NCBI GenBank assembly: GCA_964623735.1
Contig: CAZUVE010000070.1
Coordinates: 1-14,214 of the forward strand
Reading direction: 5' to 3'
Length of the DNA: 14,214 nt
From: SW-9-67-25 sp964623735
GTDB taxonomy: Archaea; Halobacteriota; Halobacteria; Halobacteriales; Haloarculaceae
The stretch's first letter is position 1, and the number at the start of each line of letters is the position of its first letter. The notes below the pieces were generated by a model that did no database searches, had not been told where the DNA came from, and saw nothing but the letters and a program-made list of their open reading frames with translations. Of the stretch, positions 12,810-14,214 are shown piece by piece. The position numbers and the translations under genes are program-made.

Positions 12810-13853
12810 CTAGTAGGCGAAAGGCCACTTGCGCAGGTACTCCTTGACCTTGCCCAGGGCCGCGAGGACGCCCTTGGGTTCGACGACCAGCACGACGATG
12901 ATGATGACCCCGAAGAAGACCGGCACGAGCGCGGTCGCGTTCGTCCCCGTGATCTCGGCGGCGACCTGGAGGGCGTTCTGGAGCGTGTCCCGGACGATGG
13001 TGACGGCGCCGACGCCCAGCAGGGCACCCCACACGCGCCCGAGGCCGCCAAAGAGCAACATGACGTAGTGTTCGAGCGTCAGATCGAGCGTGAAGAACTG
13101 CGGGTCGATGAAGCCGATGTTGAACGCGAACAGACCGCCGGAGACGCCGATCATGAACCCGCCGATGGCAAACGCCAGCAGCTTGTTCCTGAAGACGTTG
13201 ACCCCCAGGACGGCCGCCGAGAGGTCGTTCTCGTGGACGGCCCGGAACAGCCGGCCGACGCCGGTCCGCGAGAGGTTGAGCGAGAGCATCGCAAAGGCGA
13301 GCACGAACACCAGCGCCAGGTAGTAGATGTCGAGGTCGGTCCCGATGGCGGCGACCGGCCCGACGACGCCCGGCGTCGAGGGCAGCGTCTGGCGGGCCCC
13401 GCCGTGGACCGCGTCGAACTGGCCGTTGTTCAGGAACCACTCCGTGATGAACTGCAGAGCAAGCGTCGAGATGGCGATGTAGAAGCCCTTCACCCGGAAG
13501 GAGGGCAACCCGAACCCGACGGCGACGAGGGCGGCGACCACGCCCCCGAAGAGGATCGCCGGCAACAGACCGACGCCGGTCCCGAGCAACTGGCTGGTCG
13601 TGTACGCGCCGAGCGCCATGAACGCCCCCTGTGCGAGGACGATCTCGCCGGCGTACCCGAGGATGACGTTCAGCCCCAGCACCGCGATCGCGAAGACGTA
13701 CATCTGTGTGAACAGCGACAGCGTCCCCCCGCCGACGAGGAACGGCACCAGGAAGGGGACCGGCAACCCGAACACGAGCGCGATCTTCTGTGTGCGCCAC
13801 CGGATCAGCCCCATCCGGGACTCGTACTCGGAGAAGTACTCGCCACAGGGCAT
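12810..13853 (-). CDS. livM: Branched-chain amino-acid-type ABC transporter permease LivM
   Basis: The 347-residue membrane protein has the LivM hallmarks: LGLNVILGYAGEIVLAQGAFMALGAYT (near 59-85, quoted in part), SFRVKGFYIAISTLALQFI, the EAA-like cytoplasmic loop GRLFRAVHENDLSAAVLGVN and FGGLGRVWGALLG. It forms one half of the transmembrane channel of a HAAT-family importer with LivH. The substrate could be branched-chain amino acids or aromatic and organic acids, as such cassettes are often tied to PaaK in haloarchaea. The called start has GGGAGGTG 7-8 nt upstream. A 19-codon in-frame stretch lies just upstream, ending in TAG directly abutting this ATG, which may be an original N-terminus cut off by a nonsense codon. 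It is downstream of livH in the same operon. Confidence 0.88.
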   Translation of the reverse strand: MPCGEYFSEYESRMGLIRWRTQKIALVFGLPVPFLVPFLVGGGTLSLFTQMYVFAIAVLGLNVILGYAGEIVLAQGAFMALGAYTTSQLLGTGVGLLPAILFGGVVAALVAVGFGLPSFRVKGFYIAISTLALQFITEWFLNNGQFDAVHGGARQTLPSTPGVVGPVAAIGTDLDIYYLALVFVLAFAMLSLNLSRTGVGRLFRAVHENDLSAAVLGVNVFRNKLLAFAIGGFMIGVSGGLFAFNIGFIDPQFFTLDLTLEHYVMLLFGGLGRVWGALLGVGAVTIVRDTLQNALQVAAEITGTNATALVPVFFGVIIIVVLVVEPKGVLAALGKVKEYLRKWPFAY

Positions 13854-13913
13854 CTACGGCACCTCCCAGCCGGGCGAGCGACGGTCCGCCGGTGGATGTC
13901 GGTGTCCGGACAT
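13854..13913 (-). other. 19-codon leader ORF abutting livM (TAG|ATG)
   Basis: On the minus strand an ATG at 13913 lies 2 nt after the livH TGA and opens MSGHRHPPADRRSPGWEVP, then TAG, then the livM ATG with no gap. It is in frame with livM. Either it is a short coupling peptide or the true livM N-terminus interrupted by one stop codon. Confidence 0.45.
13860..13867 (-). promoter_or_regulatory. Strong Shine-Dalgarno for livM
   Basis: GGGAGGTG on the minus strand is 6 nt from the livM ATG at 13853 (7 nt from GGAGGT), so livM appears to be translated by SD initiation as an internal operon gene, unlike the leaderless genes elsewhere in the window. Confidence 0.65.
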
Positions 13914-13915
13914 GA

Positions 13916-14214
13916 TCAGAGCCTCTCGATGCGCTCGGTGCCGAACAGGCCGTACGGTTTCACGATGATCACCACGAGCAGGAACAGGAGGGGCAGTATC
14001 TCCCCGAACCCGGGGCCGACGTCGACGATTGCGGTCCCGCCCTCGAAGTAAAAGGAGCCGTACTCCTGGAGGAGGCCGACGACGATGGCGCCGATGAACG
14101 CACCGGGGATGGAGTCGAGGCCGCCGAAGACGACCGCGGCGAAGATGATGATCCCCGTCGCCTCGATGGCGAAGCCGGCGCCGTCGCTGGACATCGCCAG
14201 CAGGATGCCCCCGA
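13916..14214 (-). CDS. livH: Partial LivH, branched-chain amino-acid-type ABC transporter permease
   Basis: Only the C-terminal ~98 residues are present; the frame is open to the right edge (…GGILLAMSSDGAGF), so the Met at 14194 is internal. The segment IIIFAAVVFGGLDSIPGAFIGAIVVGLL (quoted in part here as VVFGGLDSIPGAFIGAIVVG) is the conserved LivH 'GG.GS..GA..G' block, and the tail LLLVVIIVKPYGLFG is the typical LivH ending. It pairs with LivM to form the membrane channel. Its TGA is 2 nt from the leader ATG of the livM region, showing operon organisation. Binding-protein and ATPase genes must lie outside the window. Confidence 0.85.
   Translation of the reverse strand, partial: GGILLAMSSDGAGFAIEATGIIIFAAVVFGGLDSIPGAFIGAIVVGLLQEYGSFYFEGGTAIVDVGPGFGEILPLLFLLVVIIVKPYGLFGTERIERL

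Noticed and set aside
12528..14051. 507-codon plus-strand ORF
   Set aside because: Its first part is the acyl-CoA synthetase fossil; the rest is the shadow of livM and livH, whose membrane-protein sequence on the minus strand is unmistakable.

Overview
The window comes from a halophilic archaeon (class Halobacteria); genus not determined. The evidence is high GC with GC-rich third positions, very acidic predicted proteins, secreted proteins with the haloarchaeal PGF-pre-PGF / PGF-CTERM architecture, and several genes whose TATA-like box lies about 25-30 nt upstream of the start codon, which fits leaderless transcripts.

Layout. (1) 1-290: the 3' end of a haloarchaeal winged-helix regulator (FilR1-type C-terminal domain). 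(2) 291-2170: a loosely packed region with an unrecognised ORF built on an 84-bp tandem repeat (503-949), a four-helix membrane protein (1296-1814) and a 52-codon small-protein gene (2010-2168). (3) 2271-8841: a surface-protein island. A minus-strand PGF-CTERM protein (3812-2271) is followed by two tandem plus-strand paralogues (4049-6148 and 6439-8841). All three have a signal peptide, an extracellular beta-rich domain, a poly-glycine linker, a PGF-pre-PGF domain, a Thr/Pro stalk and a C-terminal anchor helix. The last one lacks the PGF signature and carries an extra CARDB-like domain. (4) 8842-9462: a gene-poor stretch with an AT-rich, palindromic, promoter-like segment in front of what may be a broken ORF. 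(5) 9463-14214: a catabolic and transport region with a PaaI-type hotdog thioesterase, an amidohydrolase-2 family hydrolase, a PaaK-like adenylate-forming enzyme whose P-loop motif is not recognisable, a decayed acyl-CoA synthetase fossil, and livM plus partial livH of a branched-chain amino-acid/aromatic-acid type ABC importer. Importer, PaaK-like enzyme and thioesterase together suggest uptake and CoA-handling of an organic or aromatic acid; the substrate cannot be read from the sequence.

The most striking non-genic signal is a family of six imperfectly palindromic elements of about 61-78 bp (293-368, 953-1013, 2171-2246, 8939-9010, 9942-10019, 11152-11219). They share CGGAYTGCTGT-like inverted ends, a TGCCGGAT box and a central GACCGCAC/GTGCGGTC hairpin. 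Five of the six begin exactly 2 or 3 nt after a stop codon, on either strand, and two sit between convergent genes. This looks like a dispersed 3'-end element (a bidirectional terminator, an mRNA 3'-processing or stability element, or a MITE that targets gene ends). I do not recognise it as a named family.
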